A stretch of 64,000 bases of DNA from Mycolicibacterium phocaicum (GCF_010731115.1 NZ_AP022616.1:1054001-1118000); one strand, 5' to 3'; numbered from the stretch's first letter, positions 48,450 through 57,325 are shown. Made by a program: numbers and translations. Notes: generated by a model from the letters alone, not told the origin.

Positions 48450-49430
48450 ATGATGAAAACCGCCGTCGCACTTGGAGAAATCGAGGACGCAGTTCATTCG
48501 GCCTGTCGCGCACCGTCGTTCCACAACAGCCAGCCGTGGATCTGGGTGCTCGAATCGACCACGTTGCGGCTTTTTCTCGATCCCGACCAACTGGTGGACA
48601 CCGACAGCGCCGGCCGTCAGGCACTGCTGAGCTGCGGCGCGGCCCTCGACCATCTGCGCGTGGTCATGGCGGCGCGCGGCTGGGAGATCCTGGTCGACCG
48701 CTTTCCGAATCCGAACAACCGGCACCACCTGGCCGACATCGACTTCCGGCAATCGGCCGGCATCACCGCCGCCCAGCGCAGGGACGCCGACGCCGTCGCG
48801 CGCCGGCGCTCCGACCGGCTGCCCTACGGCCCGGTCGAGAATCTGGCGGCGTTCGAGATGCTGCTGCGGCTGGCGGTGAAGGACCGCCCCACCCACGTCG
48901 ATCTGATCACGCCGCAACAGCGGGTCAAATTGGCCGAAGCCTCGCATCTCGCCGAGGCGCTACGCATGTACGACACCGAGTATCACGCTGAACTGGCCTG
49001 GTGGACAGCTCCTTTCGGGGCCACCACCGGAATTCCGCACAGCGCACTGGTGTCGGCCGCCGAATCCGACCGAGTCGAGGTCGGGCGCACCTTTCCGGTG
49101 ACGCATATCAGGGAACGGCGGCAGGACGTGGGCGACGATCAGGCCACCATCGTGGTGATATCGGCACTCGACGACACCCCGCGCGGCATCCTGGCGTGTG
49201 GCGAGACATTGTCGGCGGTGCTCATCGAAGCCACCGGCGCCAGCCTGGCAAGTTGCACCCTGACCCATGTGACCGAGCACCCCGCCACGCGCGCCATGAT
49301 CAGTACGCTGACGGGCCATCCGCTGCCGCAGGTTCTGGTCCGGATCGGCGTCGCACCCGAATTCGACGACGTGCCGCCACCGACACCGCGCCGTCCGCTG
49401 TCGGACGTCTTCCACGTCCGGGCCGGATGA
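48450..49430 (+). CDS. Acg-family NAD(P)H nitroreductase-like protein
   Basis: This 326-residue protein of the Acg/Rv3131 family has a nitroreductase fold in which the FMN site is covered by a lid. Signatures are ACRAPSFHNSQPWIWVLE near the N terminus and RRRSDRLPYGPVENLAA and CTLTHVTEHPATRAMI further on. In M. tuberculosis these proteins are hypoxia and nitric-oxide induced through DosR and aid persistence; some have lost FMN reduction activity. ATG 48450 and 48453 stand in tandem. The DosR-like box upstream supports the same control here. Confidence 0.92.
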   Translation: MMKTAVALGEIEDAVHSACRAPSFHNSQPWIWVLESTTLRLFLDPDQLVDTDSAGRQALLSCGAALDHLRVVMAARGWEILVDRFPNPNNRHHLADIDFRQSAGITAAQRRDADAVARRRSDRLPYGPVENLAAFEMLLRLAVKDRPTHVDLITPQQRVKLAEASHLAEALRMYDTEYHAELAWWTAPFGATTGIPHSALVSAAESDRVEVGRTFPVTHIRERRQDVGDDQATIVVISALDDTPRGILACGETLSAVLIEATGASLASCTLTHVTEHPATRAMISTLTGHPLPQVLVRIGVAPEFDDVPPPTPRRPLSDVFHVRAG

Positions 49431-49433
49431 CCT
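49419..49433 (+). promoter_or_regulatory. Weak DosR-like site before the alcohol dehydrogenase gene
   Basis: CGGGCCGGATGACCT matches the reverse complement of the DosR site form (AGGGCCGGAAGTCCC) at 11 of 15 positions. It overlaps the stop of the Acg-type gene and ends 18 bases before the alcohol dehydrogenase ATG, which is close for an activator site. Treat as weak. Confidence 0.25.
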
Positions 49434-49451
49434 TCGACGTAGGCTGAGCCC

Positions 49452-50456
49452 ATGCGCGCATGGCGGGTGCGTGAGCCCGCGCCGATCGGGCGCGGCCCGC
49501 TCGAATTCGGCTCTGTCGAGGTCCCGGCGCCCGGTGCCGGTGAAGTGCTCATCGCCGTCCGGGCGTGCGGCGTGTGTCGCACGGACCTCCACATCGCCGA
49601 GGGCGACCTGCCGGTCCACCGACCGCTCGTCATCCCCGGCCATGAGGTCGTGGGCGAGGTGGTCGCGCTCGGCGAACACACCGATGCGCAGCTCGCCGTC
49701 GGTGATCGGGTCGGGGTGGCCTGGCTCCGGCACACCTGCGGCAGCTGCCGATTCTGCCTGCGCGGCGCGGAGAACCTCTGCCCGAATTCTCGCTACACCG
49801 GCTGGGACGCCGACGGTGGCTACGCGGAATTCGTCACGGCACCAGCCGTTTACGTCCACCGGCTGCCCGCGGGCTACACCGATGCCGAACTGGCGCCGCT
49901 GCTGTGCGCCGGCATCATCGGCTACCGGTCGCTGCTTCGGGCCAACCTGCCGGCCGGTGGCCGGCTCGGCATCTACGGCTTCGGCGGCAGCGCACACATC
50001 ACGGCGCAGGTGGCGCTCGCCCGCGGCGCCGAGGTGCACGTCATGACCCGCGGCGAGGCCGCCCAGCAACTCGCGCTCGATCTCGGTGCCGCCTCGGCCC
50101 AGGGCGCCACCGACCGGCCGCCCGTCGCCCTGGACGCCGCGATCCTGTTCGCCCCCGTGGGCGATCTGGTGTTGCCGGCGCTCGAGGCCCTCGATCGTGG
50201 CGGCACGCTGGCGATCGCCGGTATCCACCTCAGTGACATCCCCGCGCTGAACTACCAGCGGCACCTGTTCCAGGAACGCCAGGTGCGGTCGGTGGCATCG
50301 AACACCCGCGCCGACGCCCGGGAATTCCTCGCCTTCGCCGGCACGCATCGCATCGACGTCACCGCCCCGATCTATCCCCTGAATCAGGCGGACCGCGCCC
50401 TGGGGGATCTGGCGGCCGGACGCATCTCGGGCGCCGCGGTCCTGCAGGTCGGTTGA
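49452..50456 (+). CDS. Zinc-dependent alcohol dehydrogenase (AdhA-like)
   Basis: This 334-residue medium-chain dehydrogenase has catalytic zinc residues C42 and H64 with E65 ([20 protein letters not shown]), structural zinc C96, C99, C102 and C110, and a Rossmann loop [15 protein letters not shown] (G-x-G-x-x-x type). It resembles the AdhA/Rv1862 branch. It lies 21 bases after the Acg-type gene on the same strand and may be co-transcribed with it. NADH reoxidation by aldehyde reduction would suit low oxygen; this is inference. Confidence 0.92.
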   Translation: MRAWRVREPAPIGRGPLEFGSVEVPAPGAGEVLIAVRACGVCRTDLHIAEGDLPVHRPLVIPGHEVVGEVVALGEHTDAQLAVGDRVGVAWLRHTCGSCRFCLRGAENLCPNSRYTGWDADGGYAEFVTAPAVYVHRLPAGYTDAELAPLLCAGIIGYRSLLRANLPAGGRLGIYGFGGSAHITAQVALARGAEVHVMTRGEAAQQLALDLGAASAQGATDRPPVALDAAILFAPVGDLVLPALEALDRGGTLAIAGIHLSDIPALNYQRHLFQERQVRSVASNTRADAREFLAFAGTHRIDVTAPIYPLNQADRALGDLAAGRISGAAVLQVG

Positions 50457-50457
50457 C

Positions 50458-51483
50458 TCAGAACAACGCAGGCTGCACCGCCCCGGCGGACACTGCCGCC
50501 GGGGCGGTACGCATGGTGTCAAGTCTGTTGACCCGGCCGCCGAGTCCGTATCGCGCCACCAGCGGTGCCACCCGCTTGCGCAGCTGTTCGCGGTACTCCG
50601 GGCCGAGATACGCACCGCGCCCGTACAATTCGCGATATCTAAGCAGCAGCTCCGGATACGTCGAGCCCAGCCACGCCAGGAACCAGCCACGGGTCGCGCC
50701 GCGCAGATGCAGCCCGAAGACCGTCACGCCCGTGGCACCGGCGGCCGCGATCCGCGACAGCAGCGCCTCCAGGTGTGCTTCCGAGTCGGTCAGGTACGGC
50801 AGCACGGGCGCGACCATCACATGGCAGTCGAGCCCGGCCTGCGTGATGGCCGAGATGAGCTCCAAACGCGCTGCGGGCGTAGGGGTTCCGGGTTCGACCG
50901 ACCGATGCAGGTCCGGGTCCAGCATCGCCAGCGACACCGCGACACTGACCCCGACCCGGGTACCCGCCTCGACGATCAGCGGCAGGTCGCGGCGCAGCAG
51001 CGTGCCCTTGGTCAGGATCGAGAACGGTGTCCCCGAATCGGTCAGTGCCGTGATGATTCCCGGCATCAGCGCGTACCGGCCCTCGGCCCGCTGGTAGGGA
51101 TCGGTGTTGGTGCCCAGTGCGACCGCGTCACGCGTCCACGAGCGCCGAAAGAGCTCCCGCCGCAACACTTCCGCGACGTTCGTCTTCACCACGAGTTCAC
51201 GGTCGAAATCATTTCCGGAGTCGAAGTCCAGATACTCATGTGTGGGGCGGGCGAAGCAGTACCGGCACGCGTGCGAACATCCGCGGTAGGCGTTGACGGT
51301 GTAGCGGAACGGCAGATTCGACGCCTCGGGCACCTTGTTCAGCGCCGACTTGCACAGCACCTCGTGGAACGTGATGCCGTCGAACTTGGGAACCCGGACA
51401 CTGCGGACCAGCCCGAGCCGTTCAAGGCCCGGTAGGGCACCGTCCGCTTCGGCCCGCGCCACCGCCTGCCCGTCCCACCGCAC
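50458..51483 (-). CDS. Radical SAM protein, Rv2578c family
   Basis: This 341-residue radical SAM enzyme has the cluster motif CSHACRYC (C69, C73, C76) in YRGCSHACRYCFARPTHEYL, then FSILTKGTLLRRDL and SVAVSLAMLDPDLHRSVEPG as in spore photoproduct lyase-like proteins. The family function is unknown; a role in DNA repair is suggested by control. A perfect LexA box lies 8 bases upstream of the GTG start (51481-51483). It ends one base from the convergent alcohol dehydrogenase gene. The C-terminal Ala/Pro tail is probably disordered. Confidence 0.94.
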   Translation of the reverse strand: MRWDGQAVARAEADGALPGLERLGLVRSVRVPKFDGITFHEVLCKSALNKVPEASNLPFRYTVNAYRGCSHACRYCFARPTHEYLDFDSGNDFDRELVVKTNVAEVLRRELFRRSWTRDAVALGTNTDPYQRAEGRYALMPGIITALTDSGTPFSILTKGTLLRRDLPLIVEAGTRVGVSVAVSLAMLDPDLHRSVEPGTPTPAARLELISAITQAGLDCHVMVAPVLPYLTDSEAHLEALLSRIAAAGATGVTVFGLHLRGATRGWFLAWLGSTYPELLLRYRELYGRGAYLGPEYREQLRKRVAPLVARYGLGGRVNRLDTMRTAPAAVSAGAVQPALF

Positions 51484-51490
51484 ACTTCAT

Positions 51491-51506
51491 TCGAACATTT
51501 GTTCGA
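51491..51506 (-). promoter_or_regulatory. Perfect LexA (SOS) box
   Basis: TCGAACATTTGTTCGA on the plus strand fits the mycobacterial LexA consensus TCGAAC-N4-GTTCGA at all 12 defined positions. It lies 7 bases upstream of the GTG of the Rv2578c-type gene. The close spacing means the start site of transcription lies within or beside the operator. Confidence 0.92.
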
Positions 51507-51514
51507 CGCGTTTG

Positions 51515-52177
51515 TCAAGCCTCGGCTGGTCCGTCGATGAGCAACAGATGGTCGATCGCGGTGACGGTCTCGGGCGCCAGGCCTTCGCGGATCACCGCGT
51601 CCAGCAAGCGGGCGGCGACGGTCCGCAGCTTCATCTGCGTGGCCTGCGAACGCCATTTCAGAATCTCGAAAGCGCGGTCCGCGTCGATGCCGTAGGCGGC
51701 CATCAAGATGCCCTTGGCCTGGTCGATCACGGAGCGCGATTCCACCACCGAGGCCATGGCCACGGAGAGGTCGGACTGGATGCCGGCGGTGACGTCGATG
51801 TAGTAGCCGTGGGTGCCGGTGATCTCGCCGTCCTCGTCGGTCATCCGGTCACTGACGACCACGACCCAGTGGATTTTTCCAGCGGAATCGACGATTCGGT
51901 GCCGGCTGCTGAACAACCCACCGGTCTGCACGCGCTCGAGAATCTCGGCGACCTTGGCGCGGTCGTCCGGATGCTTGTGACTCAGCAGCAACTCGGTGGT
52001 GGGCTCGACCTCCCCCAACGCATAACCGTGCATGCGGGCCACCGCTTCAGACCACACCCAGCGCTGCTCGGCGAGATGGAACTGGAAACTGCCGACGTGT
52101 TGCGCATCGCCGCCGCTGAACACGGCAGCGACGTCCCAGGATTCGGACTCGGCGATCTCGCCGTTGGTTTCACTCAT
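51515..52177 (-). CDS. PAS-ANTAR sensor/antiterminator protein
   Basis: This 220-residue protein has a PAS domain at about 35-135 (FQFHLAEQRWVWSEAVARMH, LFSSRHRIVDSAGKIHWVVV, GTHGYYIDVTAGIQ) followed by an ANTAR RNA-binding domain at about 148-205 (SVVESRSVIDQAKGILMAAY, AFEILKWRSQATQMKLRTVA). ANTAR proteins bind paired hexaloop hairpins in leaders to prevent termination. No such tandem hairpin was seen nearby, so its targets are elsewhere. The start is ATG at 52177 or ATG at 52207, neither with a Shine-Dalgarno. It is divergent from the F420 oxidoreductase gene. Confidence 0.92.
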   Translation of the reverse strand: MSETNGEIAESESWDVAAVFSGGDAQHVGSFQFHLAEQRWVWSEAVARMHGYALGEVEPTTELLLSHKHPDDRAKVAEILERVQTGGLFSSRHRIVDSAGKIHWVVVVSDRMTDEDGEITGTHGYYIDVTAGIQSDLSVAMASVVESRSVIDQAKGILMAAYGIDADRAFEILKWRSQATQMKLRTVAARLLDAVIREGLAPETVTAIDHLLLIDGPAEA

Positions 52178-52223
52178 GACGTTGTGGTGGCAGGTGGCCG
52201 TAGTCATCGTAACGCGCCAACGG

Positions 52224-52249
52224 GATTGCCGGCCCGGCTTGCCGGGTAC
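52224..52249 (+). promoter_or_regulatory. SigF-type promoter candidate of the F420 oxidoreductase gene
   Basis: GATT (52224-52227, one change from GTTT), a 16-base spacer and GGGTAC (52244-52249) follow the mycobacterial SigF pattern GGTTT-N15-17-GGGTA. The minus 10 element ends nine bases before the ATG, the same geometry as at dps and ctaD, so the message would be nearly leaderless. Confidence 0.55.
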
Positions 52250-52258
52250 GCGGCCCAC

Positions 52259-53227
52259 ATGACGCATATCGGTTATTTCCTCTGCTGCGAACAGTTCGAT
52301 CCCCACGACCTGATCTCTCAGGCCAGACGAGCCGAGGAAGCCGGTTTTCACGCGCTGTGGATATCTGATCACTTCCACCCGTGGCACGACGAACAGGGCC
52401 AGAGTCCGTTCGTCTGGGGCGTTCTGGGCGCGCTGTCCGAGGTCACGGCACTGCCCGTCACCACCGCCGTCACCTGCCCGACGTTCCGGATGCATCCCGC
52501 GATCATCGCGCAGGCCGCCGCCACCGCCGCCGTTCAGCTGCGCGGCGGTTTCCGGCTGGGTGTCGGCAGCGGTGAGGCGCTCAACGAGCACATCCTGGGC
52601 GACCCATGGCCGTCGGCCGGAGAACGGCTGGACCGACTCGCGGAAGCGGTGGCGCTCATCCGGGCCCTGCACCGCGGGGAAGAGCTGAACCACGACGGCC
52701 GCTACTTCCGGGTCCAGGACGCCCGCATCTACACGCTGCCGGATCACCGCATACCGATCTACGTATCGGGGTTCGGCCCGCAGGCGACCCGGCTGGCCGG
52801 GCGGATCGGCGACGGTTACTGCATCACGATGCCCGACGCCGAGCGGGTCGCCCTGTTCCGGGAAGCCGGTGGCGGCCGCAAGCCGGTGCAGGCCGGGATG
52901 AAGGTCTGCTGGGACGTCGACCCGGAATTCGCGGCCGACACGGCGCACAGACTGTGGGCCACCGAGCAACTACCCGGACAACTCAACCAGATACTGCCCC
53001 GGCCAACGGATTTCGTGTCCGCCGCGAGCCTGGTGCCGCGCGAGGCTGTGACGGACGCGATCGTGTGCGGGCCCGACATCGACGCCCACATCCAGCAGGT
53101 GCGCAAGTATGTCGATGCCGGCGTCGACGAGATCTACGTTCAGCAGATCGGCCCGGACATGGACGGTTTCTTCGACGCCTGGGAGCGCGACGTCCTGCCC
53201 GAATTCCAGACCTCGGCCTACGCCTGA
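52259..53227 (+). CDS. F420-dependent LLM oxidoreductase, TIGR03557 (Fgd-related) family
   Basis: This 322-residue TIM-barrel oxidoreductase uses cofactor F420: MTHIGYFLCCEQFDPHDLIS, AEEAGFHALWISDHFHPWHD, GSGEALNEHILG and IPIYVSGFGPQATRLAGRIG. It belongs to the branch related to glucose-6-phosphate dehydrogenase Fgd. The substrate is unknown, but it could feed or use reduced F420 under stress. The ATG at 52259 has no Shine-Dalgarno and lies nine bases after a SigF-like minus 10 element. The larger open frame upstream is antisense to the PAS-ANTAR gene. Its end overlaps dps by 10 bases. Confidence 0.92.
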   Translation: MTHIGYFLCCEQFDPHDLISQARRAEEAGFHALWISDHFHPWHDEQGQSPFVWGVLGALSEVTALPVTTAVTCPTFRMHPAIIAQAAATAAVQLRGGFRLGVGSGEALNEHILGDPWPSAGERLDRLAEAVALIRALHRGEELNHDGRYFRVQDARIYTLPDHRIPIYVSGFGPQATRLAGRIGDGYCITMPDAERVALFREAGGGRKPVQAGMKVCWDVDPEFAADTAHRLWATEQLPGQLNQILPRPTDFVSAASLVPREAVTDAIVCGPDIDAHIQQVRKYVDAGVDEIYVQQIGPDMDGFFDAWERDVLPEFQTSAYA

Positions 53228-53754
53228 GCCGCCGCCTGGCGCTCGGTGTGCGCACCGCCGCTGGCGAGCTCGCCGCCGGCCGATTCCAGATGGGCACGAA
53301 CGAACCACTGGAACTTCTCCAGTTCGGCGACCTGACCGATCAGCATGTCCTGGGTGACCAGGTCGAGCTCGTCGAGTTCTTCGATGGCCTTACGCGCGTC
53401 CCTGATAACGCCGCCGTAGACCAAATCCAGCGCGGCAAGGTGCGCCTGCGCGGTATCGCGGCCGATCGAGTAGTCGTCCCAGGTGCGATGTTTGAGAATC
53501 GCCCCCGGCGTACCGTTCGGCGAGGCGCCCAATGCCGCCAGTCGCTCCGCGGTCTGATCCGCGTAACCGCGCACCAGCTCCACCTGCGGATCGATCATCT
53601 CGTGCACGCCAATGAAATTGGGGCCCACGACATTCCAATGCACATGCTTCAGCGTGAGATGCAGGTCGTTGTACGTGCTCAGCTGGATTTGCAACAGCAC
53701 TCGGATCCGGCTGCTCTGTTCTTCGGAAAGTCCTGGAATGGTGAATTCGCTCAT
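53218..53754 (-). CDS. dps: DNA-binding ferritin-like protein Dps
   Basis: Dps forms a dodecamer that stores iron, uses hydrogen peroxide as oxidant and binds DNA in stationary phase. The 178-residue protein matches M. smegmatis Dps1 over [20 protein letters not shown] and [21 protein letters not shown]39, H51 and D55/E59 fit the ferroxidase region. [20 protein letters not shown] is also conserved. The C-terminal tail ([11 protein letters not shown]) is shorter and less basic than that of Dps1, which may reduce DNA binding. The ATG lies nine bases from a SigF-type minus 10 element. Confidence 0.96.
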   Translation of the reverse strand: MSEFTIPGLSEEQSSRIRVLLQIQLSTYNDLHLTLKHVHWNVVGPNFIGVHEMIDPQVELVRGYADQTAERLAALGASPNGTPGAILKHRTWDDYSIGRDTAQAHLAALDLVYGGVIRDARKAIEELDELDLVTQDMLIGQVAELEKFQWFVRAHLESAGGELASGGAHTERQAAAQA

Positions 53755-53763
53755 TGCCTGCCA

Positions 53764-53789
53764 CTACCCATGGGGCCTCGGGGGCAAAC
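53764..53789 (-). promoter_or_regulatory. SigF-type promoter of dps
   Basis: On the minus strand GTTT (53786-53789), a 16-base spacer and GGGTAG (53764-53769) match SigF elements. The predicted transcription start is about three bases before the dps ATG. The minus 35 element lies three bases from that of the divergent ctaD promoter. Confidence 0.72.
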
Positions 53790-53792
53790 ACC

Positions 53793-53818
53793 GTTTAGCA
53801 CGGCTGCGCCCCGGGTAC
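53793..53818 (+). promoter_or_regulatory. SigF-type promoter of the second ctaD
   Basis: GTTT (53793-53796), 16 bases and GGGTAC (53813-53818) match SigF elements. The minus 10 ends nine bases before the GTG of ctaD, so the transcript would begin at or near the start codon, in line with the lack of a Shine-Dalgarno. Confidence 0.72.
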
Positions 53819-53827
53819 CGCCCCCGG

Positions 53828-55507
53828 GTGACCGCTGTCGAAGTGCCGTTGACACCCGGGCGGCCGTTCCCGGCGCGCCGAAAGAGTTTGGGCGCCGTGC
53901 TGTACGGACTCGTCAGCACGACCGACCACAAGTTGATCGGCCAGATGTACCTGGCGGCATCGTTCGCGTTCTTCTTCAGCGCCGGAATCATGGCACTGCT
54001 GATGCGCACCGAACTCGCGATGCCGGGACTGCAGTTCCTGTCCAACGAACAGTACAACCAGCTGTTCACCGTGCACGGCACCGTGATGCTGCTGTTGTAC
54101 GCGACGCCCGTCGTCTTCGGTTTCGCGAATCTGGTGCTGCCCCTGCAGATCGGCGCACCCGACGTCGCCTTCCCGCGGCTCAACGCGCTGTCGTTCTGGC
54201 TGTTCCTGTTCGGCGGGCTGCTGGTGCTGGCCGGATTCGTCGTGCCCGGCGGCGCAGCCGATTTCGGATGGACGGGGTACACCCCGCTGTCCGACGCCGT
54301 GCGCTCACCGGGGTCCGGCGGGGACCTGTGGGCGGTGGGCCTGATCGTGTCGGGCCTCGGCACCATCCTCGGCGCCGTCAACATGGTCACCACCGTGGTC
54401 TGTATGCGCTGTCCGGGGATGACCATGTTCCGCATGCCCATCTTCACCTGGAACATCGTCGCCACCGGCGTGCTGATTCTCCTCGCCTTCCCGATCCTGA
54501 CCGCGGCCCTGTTCGGCCTGCTGGCACAGCGTCATCTGGGTGCCCACATCTACGATGCGGCCAACGGCGGCGCGATCCTCTGGCAACACTTGTTCTGGTT
54601 CTTCGGCCACCCCGAGGTGTACATCGTCGCGCTGCCGTTCTTCGGCATCGTCACCGAGATCATCCCGGTGTTCTCCCGAAAGCCGATATTCGGTTACACC
54701 ACACTGATTTACGCGACGTGGGCCATCACGGTGCTGTCGGTCGCCGTGTGGGCGCACCACATGTTCGCCACGGGAGCCGTACTGCTGCCGTTCTTCTCGT
54801 TCATGACATTCCTGATCGCGGTCCCCACCGGCATCAAATTCTGGAACTGGATCGGCACCATGTGGAAGGGCCAGTTGACCTTCGAGACGCCCATGCTCTT
54901 CGCGGTCGGATTCCTCGTCACCTTCCTGTTGGGCGGACTTTCGGGCGTGCTGCTGGCCAGCCCGCCGCTGGACTTCCATGTGACGGACTCGTATTTCGTT
55001 GTGGCGCACTTCCATTACGTGCTGTTCGGCACCATCGTTTTTGCCACCTACGCCGGCATCTACTTCTGGTTCCCCAAGATGTGCGGCCGGCTGCTCGACG
55101 AGCGCCTGGGCAAACTGCACTTCTGGCTGACCTTCATCGGTTTCCACACGACCTTCCTCGTACAGCATTGGCTGGGCGACCAGGGCATGCCGCGCCGTTA
55201 CGCGGATTACCTGCCCGGCGACGGCTTCGACGCGCTCAATCTGGTCTCCACGATCGGGTCGTTCATCCTGGCGCTGTCGGTACTTCCGTTCGTGTGGAAC
55301 GTGTTCAAGAGCTGGCGTTACGGCGAGCCCGTCGTGGTCGACGACCCGTGGGGGCACGGTAACTCGCTGGAGTGGGCCACCAGCTGCCCGCCGCCGCGGC
55401 ACAACTTCACCGAGCTGCCCCGGATCCGTTCGGAGCGGCCGGCGTTCGAGCTGCACTACCCGCACATGACCGAACGGATGCATGCCGAGTCGCATGTGGG
55501 CCGGTGA
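53828..55507 (+). CDS. ctaD: Cytochrome c oxidase subunit I, second copy
   Basis: This 559-residue, 12-helix heme-copper oxidase subunit aligns along its whole length with mycobacterial CtaD. Heme and copper ligands are visible: His in [13 protein letters not shown], CuB/Tyr crosslink HPEVY, the HH pair in [11 protein letters not shown] and HFHYV. The conserved C-terminal tail ends at ESHVGR, several residues shorter than the housekeeping copy. ctaC and ctaE are not adjacent, so it must share subunits with the main aa3 oxidase. GTG start at 53828 right behind a SigF-type promoter. An isoform for stress or low oxygen is inferred. Confidence 0.95.
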   Translation: MTAVEVPLTPGRPFPARRKSLGAVLYGLVSTTDHKLIGQMYLAASFAFFFSAGIMALLMRTELAMPGLQFLSNEQYNQLFTVHGTVMLLLYATPVVFGFANLVLPLQIGAPDVAFPRLNALSFWLFLFGGLLVLAGFVVPGGAADFGWTGYTPLSDAVRSPGSGGDLWAVGLIVSGLGTILGAVNMVTTVVCMRCPGMTMFRMPIFTWNIVATGVLILLAFPILTAALFGLLAQRHLGAHIYDAANGGAILWQHLFWFFGHPEVYIVALPFFGIVTEIIPVFSRKPIFGYTTLIYATWAITVLSVAVWAHHMFATGAVLLPFFSFMTFLIAVPTGIKFWNWIGTMWKGQLTFETPMLFAVGFLVTFLLGGLSGVLLASPPLDFHVTDSYFVVAHFHYVLFGTIVFATYAGIYFWFPKMCGRLLDERLGKLHFWLTFIGFHTTFLVQHWLGDQGMPRRYADYLPGDGFDALNLVSTIGSFILALSVLPFVWNVFKSWRYGEPVVVDDPWGHGNSLEWATSCPPPRHNFTELPRIRSERPAFELHYPHMTERMHAESHVGR

Positions 55508-55527
55508 CCGTCAGCAGCGGTTGACGC

Positions 55528-55816
55528 TCAGTGGTGCAGGCGGTCGTGCAGTTTCTCTTGTTCTGCGGTGTCGCGGCGTTCGGCGTCGATGACCTCGTCG
55601 CGGGCCGTCGCTGAGGTGACGATCAGTTCGTCGAGTTTGAGCAGAATCGCGCCGGTCTGGCGGTTGGTGGTTTGCTGAATGACGAAGAGCATCACCAGGG
55701 CAACCGGCCAGCAGGGCCGCGGCGGCCACCGCGAAAACTGCGACGCTGGCGTGCAGCGAACCGGCCCAACCGGTGATGGTGTCCATGAACCGGGCACCGG
55801 GTCTGGTGCCGTTCAT
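55528..55816 (-). pseudogene. Frameshifted remnant of a second iron-permease-like gene
   Basis: Two overlapping minus-strand frames join into one family-like protein. Frame one gives MNGTRPGARFMDTITGWAGS through VAVFAVAAAALLAG. The other continues VALVMLFVIQQTTNRQTGAI, LLKLDELIVTSATARDE and stops after KLHDRLHH. The second half resembles the C-terminal part of low affinity iron permease-type proteins (FLIQNTQ, LKLDELI). The switch lies near 55700, and a central membrane segment seems to be missing. It follows the intact paralogue by two bases, so it is likely a decayed tandem copy. Confidence 0.6.
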
Positions 55817-55818
55817 CG

Positions 55819-56232
55819 TCAGCCGGTGCTTTCGCGCTCTTCGAGTCCGACGGCCTCGCGCAGTTGTTTCTCGTCGTCGCGGATGCTGTCGTTTTCATTG
55901 CCTTGGTGGTGCATCAAATCTGCCAGTGCGTCGGCGATGGCGTTGAGTTTGTGCTGGAGCGCGTCATCGGCACGCCTCTGGGTGTTCTGCAGCAGGGCGA
56001 CCAGCAGGAACGTGATGATCGTCGTGATCGTGTTGATGACCAGCTGCCAGGTGTCGATGGTCATGAAGGCGAAAGTCGGCGCCCACACGACCACCAGCAG
56101 CACGCACGCGAGGAAGAACCAAGCGCGGGAGACGATTTCGGATGTGCTGGTGGCGAATCGGTCGAACCAGGGCACTTTACCGGAGACGCCGGACGGCATC
56201 ACCTCAGAATCAGGGTTGTCGGTAGCGGTCAT
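55819..56232 (-). CDS. Low affinity iron permease family membrane protein
   Basis: This 137-residue protein has two membrane helices (RAWFFLACVLLVVVWAPTFA and LVINTITTIITFLLVALLQN) followed by a helical tail with KLNAIADALADLMHHQ. It matches the small bacterial Iron_permease family. Iron transport itself is not proven for bacterial members. The ATG overlaps the stop of the M42 peptidase gene by four bases and a GGA-rich site precedes it. It is third in the SigF-promoted hemerythrin operon, which strengthens the iron connection. Confidence 0.82.
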   Translation of the reverse strand: MTATDNPDSEVMPSGVSGKVPWFDRFATSTSEIVSRAWFFLACVLLVVVWAPTFAFMTIDTWQLVINTITTIITFLLVALLQNTQRRADDALQHKLNAIADALADLMHHQGNENDSIRDDEKQLREAVGLEERESTG

Positions 56233-57320
56233 GGCGCATCCTTTCCGGATGTAGCCCTGTTTACCCGGGGCGCGCCCGCGAGAAACTCCACCAGCACCTC
56301 GGACAGTGTCTCGATGCCACCGCGCGGCACCACCTCATATCCGTGGGTGCTCAGTGTGGGCAGGCACAGCAGCCCGGCCGCAGCCGTGTGCCCATTCGAC
56401 TTCGCATGCGACGCATCGGATTCGAACGCGCCCAGGACCGCCGGCTGTGGATCGGCGCCCAACGCCGTCGCCACGTCCATCAGCCGGTCCGCGACGCCCT
56501 TGTCGTAGACACACTGCGCGTCGCTGTAGCCGACGATCGGTCCACCGGTGACGGTGGTGCCGTACTCGGCTTCGGTCGGGCCGACCTCGAGTGCCAGGGT
56601 CAATTCACCGGGCAGGGCCCGGCTGGCGTACGAACCGCCGAGCCCGCCGACCTCCTCGCTGACCGTGCACACGAAGTACACGTCCTGCGGCGGTCGTTCC
56701 GGCCGCTGCCGCAACTCGCGTGCCGCCGACAGCAGCACCACCAGCAGCGCTCTGTCATCCATGAAGTACGACCCCAGGAAATCGTCGATCTCGACCAGTT
56801 CCCGCTTGCTTCGGTGGACGCACACGCGAGTGCCCGGGCGGATGCCGGCCGCGGTCAACTGCTCCGGCGTGCGGCCCGTGAACACGTACACGTCCGACCA
56901 GTTCAGTGCCCGGTCACCGCCGTCGGGTTTGGTCTGCCAGATCTGTGGACTTTCCTGCGTGGTGTGTTCGGATCCCACTGTGAGAACACCACATACATGC
57001 TCACGGTCACCCAGCATCAGCACCGGCCCGAGGCCGAAGTTCGCCGGATACATCGTGCCCAGCGGCGTCAGCCGCACTCTGCCGTCCGGCTGCACCCGCT
57101 TCACGAGCATCGACAATTCGTCCATGTGAGCCATGACGCGGATGGGCGGGTGCTCCTCCTCGCGCGCCGAGGAGGACACCCGCCCGACCACATTGCCCGC
57201 CCGGTCGACCCAAGCACTGTCGACCACGGGTGCCAGCTCCCGCAGGCAGATCTCGCGGACGGCGTCCTCCTGCCCACAGGGCCCGTACGCACGCAACAGT
57301 TCCTGCAGCAGCTCGATCAT
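56229..57320 (-). CDS. M42 family metallopeptidase
   Basis: This 363-residue dizinc aminopeptidase of the FrvX/PepA glutamyl aminopeptidase family has metal ligands in VMAHMDELSMLV (H65, D67), FLGSYFMDDRALLVVLL, CTVSEEVGGLGGSYASR (catalytic Glu pair) and TLALEVGPTEAEYG. The final His is in LSTHGYEVVPRGG. It probably trims peptides in the cytoplasm as a large homo-oligomer. It lies five bases after the hemerythrin gene and overlaps the iron permease gene, so it is the middle gene of that operon. Confidence 0.93.
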   Translation of the reverse strand: MIELLQELLRAYGPCGQEDAVREICLRELAPVVDSAWVDRAGNVVGRVSSSAREEEHPPIRVMAHMDELSMLVKRVQPDGRVRLTPLGTMYPANFGLGPVLMLGDREHVCGVLTVGSEHTTQESPQIWQTKPDGGDRALNWSDVYVFTGRTPEQLTAAGIRPGTRVCVHRSKRELVEIDDFLGSYFMDDRALLVVLLSAARELRQRPERPPQDVYFVCTVSEEVGGLGGSYASRALPGELTLALEVGPTEAEYGTTVTGGPIVGYSDAQCVYDKGVADRLMDVATALGADPQPAVLGAFESDASHAKSNGHTAAAGLLCLPTLSTHGYEVVPRGGIETLSEVLVEFLAGAPRVNRATSGKDAP

Positions 57321-57325
57321 TGGAC

